Assembly: GCA_035358815.1 (NCBI GenBank)
Contig: DAOPQC010000004.1
Span: 464,841 to 498,816, forward strand
Reading direction: 5' to 3'
DNA from: Thermoanaerobaculales bacterium
GTDB taxonomy: Bacteria > Acidobacteriota > Thermoanaerobaculia > Thermoanaerobaculales > Sulfomarinibacteraceae
Length of the DNA stretch: 33,976 nucleotides
In this document: positions 20,137 to 32,905 of the stretch, piece after piece
Position numbering within the stretch: position 1 is the first letter of the stretch
Layout of the letters: every line of letters begins with the position of its first letter
Program-made: the position numbers and the translations under genes
Notes under the pieces: generated by a model
Told to the model about the DNA's origin: nothing
The model's database searches: none
The model's input: only the letters and a program-made list of their open reading frames with translations

Positions 20137-20918
20137 TAGTGGACGATCTCGTCCTTGCCGCCGTCGACGACCTCGAAGGGCCGGCGGCGGCGCAAGCGCG
20201 CCAAGCGCCGCTCGAGGATCCAGCGCTCGAGCCGCTTGCGGGAGGAGTGGAGCGCGCGGCGCGGCCCGCCCATGCCGAGCGACATGACCACGACCAGCAC
20301 CGCGGCGCAGACGCCGAGGAAGCCGGCCAGGTCCTTGTAGGGCAGCAGGCCGAACACGAACGCGGCGAGGACCTCGAGCCAGAGGAACCAGCGGGCCCGG
20401 ATCGGCAGCACGAAGAACAGCAGGATGGTCGCCTCGCCGTAGAGGGTGGCGAAGGCGGCGATCAGGATCGTGATCAGCATCCGGTGCCCCTGCATGGTGA
20501 CGAAGGGCGCGGCCGAGCCACCACCGGCGAGGAGCATCAGGGCGTGGGTGAGCACCGCCACCGCCGCGGCAGCCACCGCCGTGACCAGGACCAGCCTCCA
20601 GAACCGGCGGCGGCCGAGCCGCCAGAACACGTCGCGGCCGAACCAGAAGAGGATCAGCAGCTCGAGCAGGAACCAGATGCTCGCGCCGCCAGCGCCGACG
20701 AAGGGGTAGGTCACGAGCTGCCAGATGAAGCCGCCGAGCACGGCCGGTGTCAGGCGCAGCAGCGCCGGCACCACCGCCGTCGTCTCGAAGAACTGCATCG
20801 AGAAGGTGACGAAGACCGCGGCGAGCAGCAGCAGCAGGTCGGCGGGCGGCGGCGCGCCTGCGCCCGAGAAGCCCCCGAATCCGCGCGGTCCGGACCGGCC
20901 CTGAAAGGAGGTCGCCAC
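20136..20918 (-). CDS. Rhomboid-like membrane protein without catalytic Ser (pseudoprotease)
   Basis: 260 residues with about six membrane segments. The pattern FIWQLVTYPFVGAGGASIWFLLELLILFWFG matches the first helix, loop and second helix of rhomboid proteins, followed by the G..F/R region. Where rhomboid proteases carry GxSG in helix 4, this protein reads MQGHRMLITI, with no Ser, so it is probably inactive, like iRhoms or derlins, which bind and chaperone membrane clients. The C-terminus is a basic cytoplasmic tail (RRLARLRRRRPFEVV). The start is a GTG at 20918 with a poor ribosome-binding site; no better in-frame start is seen. It is divergent from lon. Confidence 0.65.
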   Translation of the reverse strand: MATSFQGRSGPRGFGGFSGAGAPPPADLLLLLAAVFVTFSMQFFETTAVVPALLRLTPAVLGGFIWQLVTYPFVGAGGASIWFLLELLILFWFGRDVFWRLGRRRFWRLVLVTAVAAAAVAVLTHALMLLAGGGSAAPFVTMQGHRMLITILIAAFATLYGEATILLFFVLPIRARWFLWLEVLAAFVFGLLPYKDLAGFLGVCAAVLVVVMSLGMGGPRRALHSSRKRLERWILERRLARLRRRRPFEVVDGGKDEIVH

Positions 20919-20993
20919 GATGGCGTTGGATGGTACCAGTCAGGCTCCATGGGCGCCACCGGTGCGCCAGCGCGGCGGTCCGCTGCGGGAATT

Positions 20994-21010
20994 TGAGTGC
21001 ATGTCACTCA
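20994..21010. promoter_or_regulatory. TGAGTG-CATGT-CACTCA inverted repeat between the rhomboid-like gene and lon
   Basis: A perfect 6-bp-arm palindrome in the 169-base divergent region. It could be an operator serving one or both genes. It is not a CIRCE element, whose half-sites are ordered differently, and no clear -10/-35 pair was found around it. Confidence 0.3.
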
Positions 21011-21087
21011 GGTTTACCCCGATGCGCGGTGCGTGCCGGTGTAGGCTGGTATTTGCAGGGCGGCACCGAGGCACAAAGGAGACGGAA

Positions 21088-23607
<2,520 letters not shown>

Positions 23608-23738
23608 GCTCGGCGGCTGCGCGTCGGTGGAGACGTTGCCGGTCCAGCCTCCACACGGGCGGATGCGCCGGCAGCAGGCGAACGGCTCGCACCCGCAGCA
23701 CGCGCAGTACTGCCCGACGCAGCCGCCGACCGAGCACT

Positions 23739-23768
23739 GCATTGGAGGCTCGGAGCAGCCTCCAATGC
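23739..23768. repeat. Perfect 12-bp inverted repeat in the Cys-rich region
   Basis: GCATTGGAGGCT, six bases, then AGCCTCCAATGC. It can form a stable hairpin on either strand. No T-run follows, so it is not a classical terminator. It lies 131 bases after lon and may end lon mRNA, or be a repeat. Confidence 0.6.
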
Positions 23769-24200
23769 TGCAGCTGTCCGCCTCCGGGTCGCCGCCGGCC
23801 AGGCAGGGAGAGCCGGGCTCGCACTTGTCGATCTCGGGCAGCACCCCCGAAGCCTTGGTCGTTTCGTAGCCCCAGAACGCCGACCAACCGTACGCCTGGA
23901 TCGGGGTCACGCTGCCGGCGCCGGCAGCGGTGGACGCGGCGTCGCGGAAGGGCTCGGTGAGCCAGAACAGGAGCGTCTCGCCCAAGGCCTTGTCGACGAC
24001 CGCCACGCCCTTGTCCTTCCTGGCCTTCACCCTGCAGTCGGCGATGACCCAGCTGCGGGCCGCGCGGAACAGACGCGAGCTGTGTGGCGTACCGTCGTCA
24101 GGCCCTTTTGCAGGAACACAGTGCCCTGATCGGGAATCGTCAATCGTGCACCCAGGCCGCGTCCCATCTGGTCGGCAAGCGGCCGAGGGCTGGCTTGTCG

Positions 24201-24223
24201 GATAATTTGGAATTCGAGTTCCA
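24201..24223 (+). promoter_or_regulatory. Putative promoter and operator of the suf operon
   Basis: GATAAT (24201-24206) is a good -10. Immediately downstream, TGGAATTCGAGTTCCA (24208-24223) is a 16-base palindrome with one imperfect pair, covering the expected transcription start. This is where an autorepressor would bind. The first gene of the operon is an Rrf2 regulator, the natural candidate. The -35 is weak. Confidence 0.5.
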
Positions 24224-24255
24224 GTTTTTCGGTTGCGACGATCGGAGGTGGCGCG

Positions 24256-24714
24256 GTGCGGATCACAAAGTCCGAGGAGTACGGTCTGAGGCTCGCCCTG
24301 CGGCTCGCCGCGACCGGCGGCCAGCTGACGATCCGCGAGCTCGCCGAGCGCGAGGCGATCCCCGAGACGACGGTCGCAAAGGTGATCGCGAGGCTGCGGG
24401 CGGCGGGCCTGGTGCGCGCGGTGCGCGGCCGCAACGGCGGCTACGCGCTCGCCGCGCCTGCCTCTTCGATCAGCGTCGCGCGGATCGTCGATGCCTTCGA
24501 CGAGCGCCTCTACGATTCGGGCTTCTGCGACCGCATGGCGCCCGGCGAGGCTGCCTGCAGCCGAGCCCGGAGCTGCGGGCTGCGCCCAGTGTGGCGGGGC
24601 TTGGCGGTCGTGGTCGGCGACTTCCTGGCCGGCATCACGGTCGCCGACGTGCTGGCCGGCGGCGCGACTGGCGGCCGCGGCTCGCTGCCGCTGGCCGCCG
24701 GGCGGCGTACGTGA
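24256..24714 (+). CDS. Rrf2-family iron-sulfur regulator of the suf operon (SufR/IscR-like)
   Basis: 152 residues. The winged helix-turn-helix begins MRITKSEEYGLRLALRLA and includes IRELAEREAIPETTVAKVI and the wing GRNGGYALA. Three Cys at 91, 101 and 107 (FCDRMAPGEAACSRARSCG) stand where Rrf2 sensors such as IscR ligate a [2Fe-2S] cluster. Loss of the cluster should relieve repression of the assembly genes that follow. The start is GTG at 24256, with GGAGG eight to nine bases upstream. The spacing to sufB is 22 bases, and a near-perfect palindrome lies in the promoter upstream. Confidence 0.88.
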   Translation: MRITKSEEYGLRLALRLAATGGQLTIRELAEREAIPETTVAKVIARLRAAGLVRAVRGRNGGYALAAPASSISVARIVDAFDERLYDSGFCDRMAPGEAACSRARSCGLRPVWRGLAVVVGDFLAGITVADVLAGGATGGRGSLPLAAGRRT

Positions 24715-24736
24715 CACGGGCAGGCGAGGGCGACCG

Positions 24737-26182
<1,446 letters not shown>

Positions 26183-26198
26183 GGTCACGGTCCCGTTG

Positions 26199-26248
26199 TT
26201 CCTTTTCCGGCTCCGTTTTTCGGGCGAAACCCGGAGCCGGAAAAGGAA
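26199..26248. repeat. 50-nt hairpin between sufB and sufC
   Basis: A perfect 17-bp stem (TTCCTTTTCCGGCTCCG at 26199-26215 with its complement at 26232-26248) and an inner TTTC/GAAA stem. It ends just before the sufC ribosome-binding site (GAGGA, 26251-26255). No T-run follows, so it is more likely an mRNA processing or stabilising element than a terminator. Confidence 0.85.
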
Positions 26249-26261
26249 GTGAGGAAAACAG

Positions 26262-27044
<783 letters not shown>

Positions 27045-27055
27045 AAGGCCTCTCC

Positions 27056-28378
27056 ATGTCCGCCGCCACGGTCCCGACCCATCCGCTGCTCGCCGGCGTC
27101 GACGCCCTCCTCGACGGCCGTCTCCGGGAGCCCGGCTTTCTCGCCGAGCGCCGCCGCCAGGCCGCTGCCTCGTTCGCAAGGCTCGGCCTGCCGACCCGCC
27201 GCTGGGAGGAGTGGCGCTTCACCGGCGTGAAGCACCTCGGGGAAGCGCCGTGGGTCGTCGCCGAGCGCGCCCGCCAGCTGCCGCCGATGCCCCGCCCCTC
27301 GCTGGCCGACGGTCTCCGCCTGGCGGTCGTGGACGGCTGGCTCGAGCCCGAGCTGTCGCGGCTCGACGGACTGCCCGACGGGGTCTTCGCGGGCAGCCTC
27401 GCGGAGGCGGCCGCTCGCCGCCCCGAGCTGGTCGAGCCGCACCTGGCGCGGCACGATGCCCTCACCGACCACCCGTTCGTCGCCCTCAGCACCGCGCAGT
27501 TCCGCGACGGCGTGCTGCTGTGGGTCCCGGCCGGCACGGTCCTCGACCGCCCGATCGAGTTGGAGCTCATCGCGCGACCTCACGATCGGCCCACCATCGT
27601 CCTGCCGAGGTTCCTGATCGTGGTCGGGCGCTCGAGCCAGGCCACGGTGATCCTCCGCTCGTCCGGCGGCAGCGCCGACACCTTCACCTGCGCAGTCACC
27701 GAGGTCGTGCTCGAGGACGGGGCGGTGCTCGACCACTGCTCGGTGATCGACGACGACCGCGGCGTCACCCACATCGCCTCTCTCGAGGCGCGCCAGGGCC
27801 GCGACAGCGCCCTGCGCTCGGGTGCGTTCACGCTGGGTGGCGGCTTGGTGCGGAACGACCTCGCGGTGACCTTGCGCGGGGAGGGCGCCGACGCCACCCT
27901 CGACGGCCTCTACCTCACCTCCGGCGGCCAGCACGTGGACAACCACCTGCGGGTTCGCCACGGCGCGCCCGGCGGCACCAGCCGCCAGCTCTACAAGGGC
28001 ATCCTCGACGGCAGCTCGCGGGCGGTGTTCAACGGCCGGATCGTGGTCGACACGTGCGCCCAGAAGACCGACGCCCGGCAGTCGAACCGCAATCTCCTGC
28101 TGTCGGCGGAGGCCCTCGTCCAGTCCAACCCGCAGCTCGAGATCCTCGCCGACGACGTCCGCTGCACCCACGGATCGACGATCGGCCGGCTGGACGAGGA
28201 CGCGGTGTTCTACCTGCGCTCCCGCGGCCTCGACCGGGGCGCCGCGGAGAGCATGCTGACCTGGGCCTTCGCCGCCGAGGTGGTCGACCGGGTCCGGGTC
28301 CCGGAGCTGCGCGACAGCCTTCGCGACGCCATGCTCGCCCGCCTTCCCGGCCCCGCGCCGTTCGCGGAGGCGATGTGA
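27056..28378 (+). CDS. sufD: Fe-S assembly protein SufD
   Basis: 440 residues, the SufB paralogue that forms the SufBC2D complex. The N-terminal part has RRWEEWRFTGVKHL. The beta-helix core has DGVLLWVPAGTVLDRPIEL, YKGILDGSSRAVFNGRIVV and QKTDARQSNRNLLLS, and the C-terminus has HGSTIGRLDEDAVFYLRSRG. The start is ATG 27056 with AAAGG 7 bases upstream. A GTG at 27041 overlapping the sufC stop (GTGA) is an alternative that would add five residues. It ends with ATGTGA, in which the sufS start is embedded. Confidence 0.95.
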   Translation: MSAATVPTHPLLAGVDALLDGRLREPGFLAERRRQAAASFARLGLPTRRWEEWRFTGVKHLGEAPWVVAERARQLPPMPRPSLADGLRLAVVDGWLEPELSRLDGLPDGVFAGSLAEAAARRPELVEPHLARHDALTDHPFVALSTAQFRDGVLLWVPAGTVLDRPIELELIARPHDRPTIVLPRFLIVVGRSSQATVILRSSGGSADTFTCAVTEVVLEDGAVLDHCSVIDDDRGVTHIASLEARQGRDSALRSGAFTLGGGLVRNDLAVTLRGEGADATLDGLYLTSGGQHVDNHLRVRHGAPGGTSRQLYKGILDGSSRAVFNGRIVVDTCAQKTDARQSNRNLLLSAEALVQSNPQLEILADDVRCTHGSTIGRLDEDAVFYLRSRGLDRGAAESMLTWAFAAEVVDRVRVPELRDSLRDAMLARLPGPAPFAEAM

Positions 28379-29616
28379 TCGCGGCGACCGCGGCGGCGGC
28401 GCTCGATGTCGCCCGCGTGCGGGCGGACTTCCCGGCCCTCGACCAGGAGGTGAACGGCCGTCCCCTGGCCTACCTCGACAACGCCGCCACCACTCAGAAG
28501 CCGACCGCGGTGCTGGCGGCGGTCGACCGCTTCTACCGGCGCGACTGCGCCAACGTCCACCGCGGGGTGCACACGCTGTCGCAGCGCGCCACCGTCGCCT
28601 ACGAGAGCGCCCGCACCGCGGTGAAGCAGCACCTCGGCGCGCGCGACAGCCGCGAGATCGTCTTTGTCCGCGGCACCACCGAGGCCATCAACCTGGTCGC
28701 CTGGAGCTTCGTGCGGCCCCGGCTCGGCGCGGGCGACGAGGTCCTGATCTCGGCCATGGAGCACCACTCCAACATCGTTCCCTGGCAGTTGCTGTGCGCG
28801 GAGCGCGGCGCTGCCCTGCGGGTGATCCCGATCGACGAGCGCGGCGACGTCATCCTCGAGGAGTACGAGCGGCTGCTCTCGGAGCGAACCCGGATTGTGG
28901 GCATCACCTGGGTCTCCAACGCGCTCGGCACGGTCAACCCGGTGCGCGAGATGATCGCCTCCGCCCACGCCAGGGGCGTCCCGGTCCTGGTCGACGGCGC
29001 CCAGGCGGTCCCCCACATGGCGGTCGACGTCGCGGAGCTCGACTGCGACTTCCTCGCGTTCTCCGGGCACAAGGCCTACGGGCCGACCGGGATCGGCGCA
29101 CTCTACGCCAAGCGCGGCCACCTGCTCGGGATGCAGCCCTACCAAGGCGGCGGCGACATGATCCAGTCGGTGAGCTTCGAGCGCACCCTCTACCAGGAGC
29201 CGCCCCACCGCTTCGAGGCCGGCACCCCGAACATCGCGGGCGCGGTCGGGCTGGCGGCCGCCCTCCGCTACCTGCAGGGGCTCGGCATCGAGGCGATCGC
29301 CGACCACGGGCAGCGGCTGCTCGAGGAGGCGACCCGGAAGGTGCTCGAGGTGCCGGGAGCCCGCCTGATCGGGAGCGCCCGCAGCCGGGCCGGCCTGCTC
29401 TCATTCGTCATGGACGGCATCCACCCCCACGACATCGGGACCGTGCTCGACGCCCGGGGGGTCGCGGTCCGCGCCGGCCACCACTGCGCGCAGCCGGTGA
29501 TGAAGCGCTACGGGGTGTCGGCGACCGTGCGGGCGTCGTTCGGCGTCTACAACACGAGCGCCGAGATCGACGCCCTGGTGGACGGGCTCCACGAGGCGAG
29601 GGAGGTCTTCAGCTGA
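28375..29616 (+). CDS. sufS: Cysteine desulfurase SufS
   Basis: 413 residues. This PLP-dependent, class V aminotransferase-fold enzyme removes sulfur from L-cysteine as a persulfide for cluster assembly. The PLP Lys233 is in FSGHKAYGPTG, His131 in AMEHHSNIVPW stacks on the cofactor, and the persulfide-carrying Cys371 is in RAGHHCAQPVM, the group II (SufS) form. The start is GTG 28375 overlapping the sufD stop, with GGAGG four bases before. It overlaps sufU by one base (TGATG), so all of sufD-S-U is translationally coupled. Confidence 0.97.
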   Translation: MIAATAAAALDVARVRADFPALDQEVNGRPLAYLDNAATTQKPTAVLAAVDRFYRRDCANVHRGVHTLSQRATVAYESARTAVKQHLGARDSREIVFVRGTTEAINLVAWSFVRPRLGAGDEVLISAMEHHSNIVPWQLLCAERGAALRVIPIDERGDVILEEYERLLSERTRIVGITWVSNALGTVNPVREMIASAHARGVPVLVDGAQAVPHMAVDVAELDCDFLAFSGHKAYGPTGIGALYAKRGHLLGMQPYQGGGDMIQSVSFERTLYQEPPHRFEAGTPNIAGAVGLAAALRYLQGLGIEAIADHGQRLLEEATRKVLEVPGARLIGSARSRAGLLSFVMDGIHPHDIGTVLDARGVAVRAGHHCAQPVMKRYGVSATVRASFGVYNTSAEIDALVDGLHEAREVFS

Positions 29617-30062
29617 TGTCCGAGCTCCGCGACCTGTACCAGGAGGTCATCCTCGACCACAACCGGAAGCCGCGCAACTGCTACGTCATGGACTGCGCGA
29701 GCCGGACCGCGGACGGCCACAACCCGTTGTGCGGCGACACGGTGAAGGTTTACCTGCGGATCGTCGATGGCCGGATCGAGGAGATTTCGTTCCAGGGCGC
29801 GGGCTGCGCCATCTGCACCGCCTCGACCTCGCTGATGACCGAGTCGGTCAAGGGCAAGACCGTGGCCGAGGCCACCCGGCTGTTCCACGGCTTCCACGAC
29901 ATGCTGACCGGGGTGGCGGCGGAGCAGGGCCTGGACCTCGGGAAGCTGATGGTCTTCGAGGGCGTCCGCGAGTACCCGGTCCGCGTCAAGTGCGCCACCC
30001 TCGCCTGGCACACGTTGAAGGCCGCGATCGACAACGCTGAGCAGCCGGCCACGACGGAGTAG
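29616..30062 (+). CDS. sufU: SufU, Zn-dependent sulfur transfer partner of SufS
   Basis: 148 residues of the IscU-like fold. Ligands Cys39 and Asp41 (NPLCGD), Cys64 (GAGCAICTAS) and Cys126 (RVKCATLAW) bind Zn. SufU accepts persulfide sulfur from SufS and passes it to SufB, as in Bacillus and Mycobacterium systems; no SufE is present here, which agrees. The start codon overlaps the sufS stop. A hexamer repeat tract lies between this gene and sufT. Confidence 0.95.
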   Translation: MSELRDLYQEVILDHNRKPRNCYVMDCASRTADGHNPLCGDTVKVYLRIVDGRIEEISFQGAGCAICTASTSLMTESVKGKTVAEATRLFHGFHDMLTGVAAEQGLDLGKLMVFEGVREYPVRVKCATLAWHTLKAAIDNAEQPATTE

Positions 30063-30105
30063 GAGGCTGCCTCGAGTCACGCTGCTCATCGTCTCCGTGC
30101 CCGGT

Positions 30106-30138
30106 CGGGAACGGGAACGGGAACGGGAACGGGGGGAA
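30106..30138 (+). repeat. CGGGAA hexamer tract directly before sufT
   Basis: Four CGGGAA units followed by CGGGGGGAA. Its G-rich end lies 3 bases before the sufT ATG and would act as the ribosome-binding site. Tracts of the same unit occur at 32906-32940 (complement) and 33930-33957. Slippage here would change leader length. Confidence 0.8.
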
Positions 30139-30141
30139 CCC

Positions 30142-30450
30142 ATGAGTGAGCTGATCCGGGAGCGGATTGTCGAGGCCCTCAGGACCATCTACGACCCCGA
30201 GATCCCGGTCAACATCTACGACATCGGACTGATCTACGACGTGAAGTTGGCCGCCGACGGTATCGCCCACATCGTGATGACCCTGACCTCGCCGTCCTGC
30301 CCCGAGGCGGAGTCGCTGCCGCCCGAGGTCGAGCGCAAGGTGGCGGCGGTGGAGGGCGTCACCTCGGCCACGGTCGAGATCACCTGGGACCCGCCGTGGG
30401 ACCCGGAGATGATGTCCGAGGCGGCGAAGCTCGAGCTCGGGATGTTCTAG
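30142..30450 (+). CDS. sufT: SufT/MIP18-type (DUF59) Fe-S assembly factor
   Basis: 102 residues of the DUF59/MIP18 family, which helps mature Fe-S proteins downstream of the scaffold. Signatures are TIYDPEIPVNIYDIGLIYDV, MTLTSPSCPEAE with the conserved Cys, and ITWDPPWDPEMMSEAAKLELGMF spread over the C-terminus. It consists of the DUF59 domain only, without the N-terminal extension of some SufT proteins. It is last in the suf operon, 79 bases after sufU; the gap contains a CGGGAA tract. The start is ATG 30142. An in-frame GTG/ATG further up would translate the repeat as Arg-Glu repeats and is rejected. Confidence 0.92.
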   Translation: MSELIRERIVEALRTIYDPEIPVNIYDIGLIYDVKLAADGIAHIVMTLTSPSCPEAESLPPEVERKVAAVEGVTSATVEITWDPPWDPEMMSEAAKLELGMF

Positions 30451-30521
30451 GAGCGAGTGGGGCAGCGGCCCCAGGAAGCGGCCCTGAGACCGGGCGCAGC
30501 CGGCCTCTGCCCCACTCGCTC
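30451..30521. terminator. 71-bp palindromic element D at the end of the suf operon
   Basis: GAGCGAGTGGGGCAG (30451-30465) pairs perfectly with CTGCCCCACTCGCTC (30507-30521). The first base follows the TAG stop of sufT. Between convergent sufT and the polyphosphate kinase gene, it could end transcription from both sides, but there is no T-run. The architecture is the same as elements A, B and C. Confidence 0.6.
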
Positions 30522-30548
30522 CTCGGGATGCGCTGCGCGCATCGTGAG
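30509..30548. repeat. Dispersed GATGCGC hairpin repeat, copy 3
   Basis: 27 consecutive bases starting CGCTCCTCGGGATGCG (30517-30543) are identical to 10661-10687. The hairpin GATGCGC-TGC-GCGCATC is at 30527-30543. Its left end overlaps the right arm of palindromic element D. Confidence 0.8.
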
Positions 30549-30570
30549 GAGTCCGCTCAAAGCGCCACGC

Positions 30571-32142
30571 CTAGCCTCTTCGGCGGGAGGGCTTCTTGGG
30601 GCCGTTCGGCGCCGGGCGCGCCAGTGCAGCCTCGAGGACGCCGGCCACGGTCCGCAGCACCTTGAGGCGCGCGTGGCGCTTGCAGTTGGCCTCGACCAGC
30701 GTCCACGGCGCGCCGAGGGTCGAGGTCCGCTCCACCATATCCTGGACCGCGGTCTCGTAGGACGGCCACTTGTCGCGGTTGCGCCAGTCCTGCTCGGTCA
30801 GCTTCCAGCGCTTGTACGGGATCTCCTGCCGCTGCGTGAAGCGCTTCAGCTGCTCGTCGCTGGTGATGTGGAGCCAGAACTTGGCGAGCACGATCCCGAA
30901 GTCGGTGAGCTCGCGCTCGAACTCGTTGATCTCGGTGTAGGCGCGGCGCCACTCGTGCTCGGCGGCCAGGTTCTCGACGCGCTCGACCAGGACCCTCCCG
31001 TACCACGAGCGGTCGAAGATGGTGACGCGGCCGGCGCGGCCGATCTGGCGCCAGAAGCGCCACAGGTAGTGGTGGGCGGCTTCCTCGTCGGTGGGCTCGC
31101 CGATCGGGATCACGCGGCAGTCGCGGGCGTCGAGGACGCCGGCAAGCCGCCGCACCGCGCCCCCCTTGCCCGCGGCGTCCCAGCCTTCGAAGACGCAGAC
31201 CATGGAGATCTTCCGCTGCTTGGCCCTGCGGAACAGGCTGTTGACCTTTGCCTCGAGGCGCGGCAGCTCGCGCCGGTAGTCCAGGGGGCTGACCGCGAGA
31301 GCCATGTCGAGCTCGGTCAGCACGGTGTGCTGCAGCGGCTCGGCGAGCGACGCGGCGACGGCGTCCTCCGGGGAGCCGCCGGCCGGCGCCACGCCGGCGG
31401 CGAGGGGGCGGCCGTGCGCAGCCCGCCGCTCGACGCGGCCGAGCCGGGCGCGCAGCGCGTCGCGGATGGTGGTCGCGACCGTCAGCGACCGGTAGCGGGG
31501 GTCCGTGCCCTCGACGATCATCCATGGCGCCCGCGCGGTCGAGGTGGCGCGGATGGTGTGCTCGGCGACCTTCACGTAGCGGTCGTAGGACTTCCAGTGC
31601 CGCCAGTCGGTGTCGGTGATCCGCCAGCTCTGCAGCTTGTCCTTCTCGAGCGAGCGGAGCCGCTGCTTCTGCCGGGCCCGGCTGAGGTGCATCCAGAACT
31701 TCAGGATCAGCGCGCCGTCGTCGGCCAGCACCCGCTCGAAGGCGGCGATTCCGGCGAGCTCCTTGTCGTAGTCGGCCCACGAGCCCTTCCCGTACACGCA
31801 CTCGAGGAACGGCCTCGAGTACCACGCGGAGAGCAGCAGGGCGAGCTGGCCGTTCGCCGGCAGGTCGCGCCAGTAGCGCCAGAAGCGCGGCCGCTCCAGC
31901 TCCTCCTCGCTCGGCGGCTGGTAGGCGGAGTTGAGGATCCAGCGCGGGTCCATCCACTGGTTGAGCACGTTGATGGTCTCGCTCTTGCCGGCGCCGTCGA
32001 CACCGGCGAAGAGCACAAGCACCGGGAAGTCCGCTCGACGCAGCCGCTGCTGGAGCTCGACGAGCTCGACCCGCAGCGCGGGCACGGCCTGGTCGAAGGC
32101 CTTCTTCGCCACCTTCCTGCCCAGCTGCGCGCTTTCGAACAT
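30571..32142 (-). CDS. Tandem-domain PPK2 polyphosphate kinase (polyphosphate:AMP phosphotransferase type)
   Basis: 523 residues with two PPK2 domains. Domain 1 (about 10-240) has Walker A AGVDGAGKS (46-54) but SAWYSRPF in place of the DRSWY lid motif. Domain 2 (about 280-510) has FEGWDAAGKGG (318-328), IFDRSWYGRVLVERV and a full set of PPK2 residues, so it is probably the active half. Two-domain PPK2 enzymes typically phosphorylate AMP to ADP with polyphosphate. The C-terminus is basic (PNGPKKPSRRRG). GGAGGCGGG stands directly before the ATG. It converges on sufT. Confidence 0.9.
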   Translation of the reverse strand: MFESAQLGRKVAKKAFDQAVPALRVELVELQQRLRRADFPVLVLFAGVDGAGKSETINVLNQWMDPRWILNSAYQPPSEEELERPRFWRYWRDLPANGQLALLLSAWYSRPFLECVYGKGSWADYDKELAGIAAFERVLADDGALILKFWMHLSRARQKQRLRSLEKDKLQSWRITDTDWRHWKSYDRYVKVAEHTIRATSTARAPWMIVEGTDPRYRSLTVATTIRDALRARLGRVERRAAHGRPLAAGVAPAGGSPEDAVAASLAEPLQHTVLTELDMALAVSPLDYRRELPRLEAKVNSLFRRAKQRKISMVCVFEGWDAAGKGGAVRRLAGVLDARDCRVIPIGEPTDEEAAHHYLWRFWRQIGRAGRVTIFDRSWYGRVLVERVENLAAEHEWRRAYTEINEFERELTDFGIVLAKFWLHITSDEQLKRFTQRQEIPYKRWKLTEQDWRNRDKWPSYETAVQDMVERTSTLGAPWTLVEANCKRHARLKVLRTVAGVLEAALARPAPNGPKKPSRRRG

Positions 32143-32224
32143 CCCGCCTCCGCGTGCCGCCCACAGGATAGCTCGTGCCGGTCGGGTTTGCCCGGGGAGC
32201 TCGTCCAGCCGCCGGCGGCTGGGT

Positions 32225-32230
32225 TAGTCT
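32225..32230 (+). promoter_or_regulatory. Putative -10 box (TAGTCT) giving a leaderless HAD mRNA
   Basis: TAGTCT fits TANNNT and lies 7 bases before the ATG at 32238. There is no ribosome-binding site upstream of that ATG. Weak support by itself. Confidence 0.3.
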
Positions 32231-32237
32231 GTGCGCG

Positions 32238-32894
32238 ATGCGGGCGGTCATCTTCGACATGGACGGGGTGCTGATCGACTCCGAGCCGTTGTGGCGGCAG
32301 GCCGAGCGGGAGGTCTTCGCCGAGCAGGGACTGATTCTGAGCGATGACGACTGCAGGCAGACCATGGGCCTGCGCACCGATGAGCTGGTCGCCTACTGGT
32401 ATCGCCGGCACCGCTGGCTGGCACGAACGCAGTCCGTGGTCGCCGACGCCATCGACTCCCGCGTCGCCGAGCTGATCGCGGAGCACGGCGCGCCGCTGCC
32501 GGGCGCGGTGGCCGCGGTCCGGGCCGCTCGCGAGTCCGGCCTTCCGCTCGGGCTGGCCTCGTCGTCGTCGCTCGCCCTGATCGAGCTCGTGGTGAGGGCG
32601 CTCGGCCTCGGTGACTGCTTTTCGGCGCTGTGCTCGGCCGAGGACGAGGAGCGAGGCAAGCCCGATCCGGCGGTCTATCTCACCGCCGCGCGCCGGCTCG
32701 GCGTGCCGCCTGGCGAGTGCGTGGCCGTCGAGGACTCGGCGCGCGGCGTCGCCGCCGCCCTCGCCGCCGGGATGCGGGTCGTCGCCGTGCCCACACCCGA
32801 CCACCTCGACAATCCGGCGTTCGACCCCGCCCACCTCAAGCTGCGCTCGCTCGAGGAGCTCTCGGTCGAGGGCCTGCGCGCCCGGGGCTGGTAG
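32238..32894 (+). CDS. HAD phosphatase, HxpB/YniC-like (sugar-phosphate phosphatase)
   Basis: 218 residues, cytoplasmic. Motif I is FDMDGVLIDSEPLW (Asp7, Asp9), motif II is LASSSS, motif III is the Lys in RGKPDPAVY, and motif IV is VAVEDSARG. The C-terminal pattern NPAFDPAHLKLRSLEEL closely follows that of the E. coli hexitol/2-deoxyglucose-6-phosphate phosphatase HxpB (YniC), so a small sugar phosphate is the likely substrate. It starts 95 bases from the divergent polyphosphate kinase gene. Confidence 0.88.
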   Translation: MRAVIFDMDGVLIDSEPLWRQAEREVFAEQGLILSDDDCRQTMGLRTDELVAYWYRRHRWLARTQSVVADAIDSRVAELIAEHGAPLPGAVAAVRAARESGLPLGLASSSSLALIELVVRALGLGDCFSALCSAEDEERGKPDPAVYLTAARRLGVPPGECVAVEDSARGVAAALAAGMRVVAVPTPDHLDNPAFDPAHLKLRSLEELSVEGLRARGW

Positions 32895-32905
32895 CTCTTC
32901 TTTGA

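Noticed and set aside
26199..26248. Hairpin as a rho-independent terminator of sufB
   Set aside because: No T-run on either side of the stem, and termination here would cut off sufC-sufT.
30457..32274. 605-codon plus-strand frame opposite the polyphosphate kinase
   Set aside because: Starts in the sufT palindrome and has no motif; the minus-strand PPK2 has two Walker A motifs and a good start.
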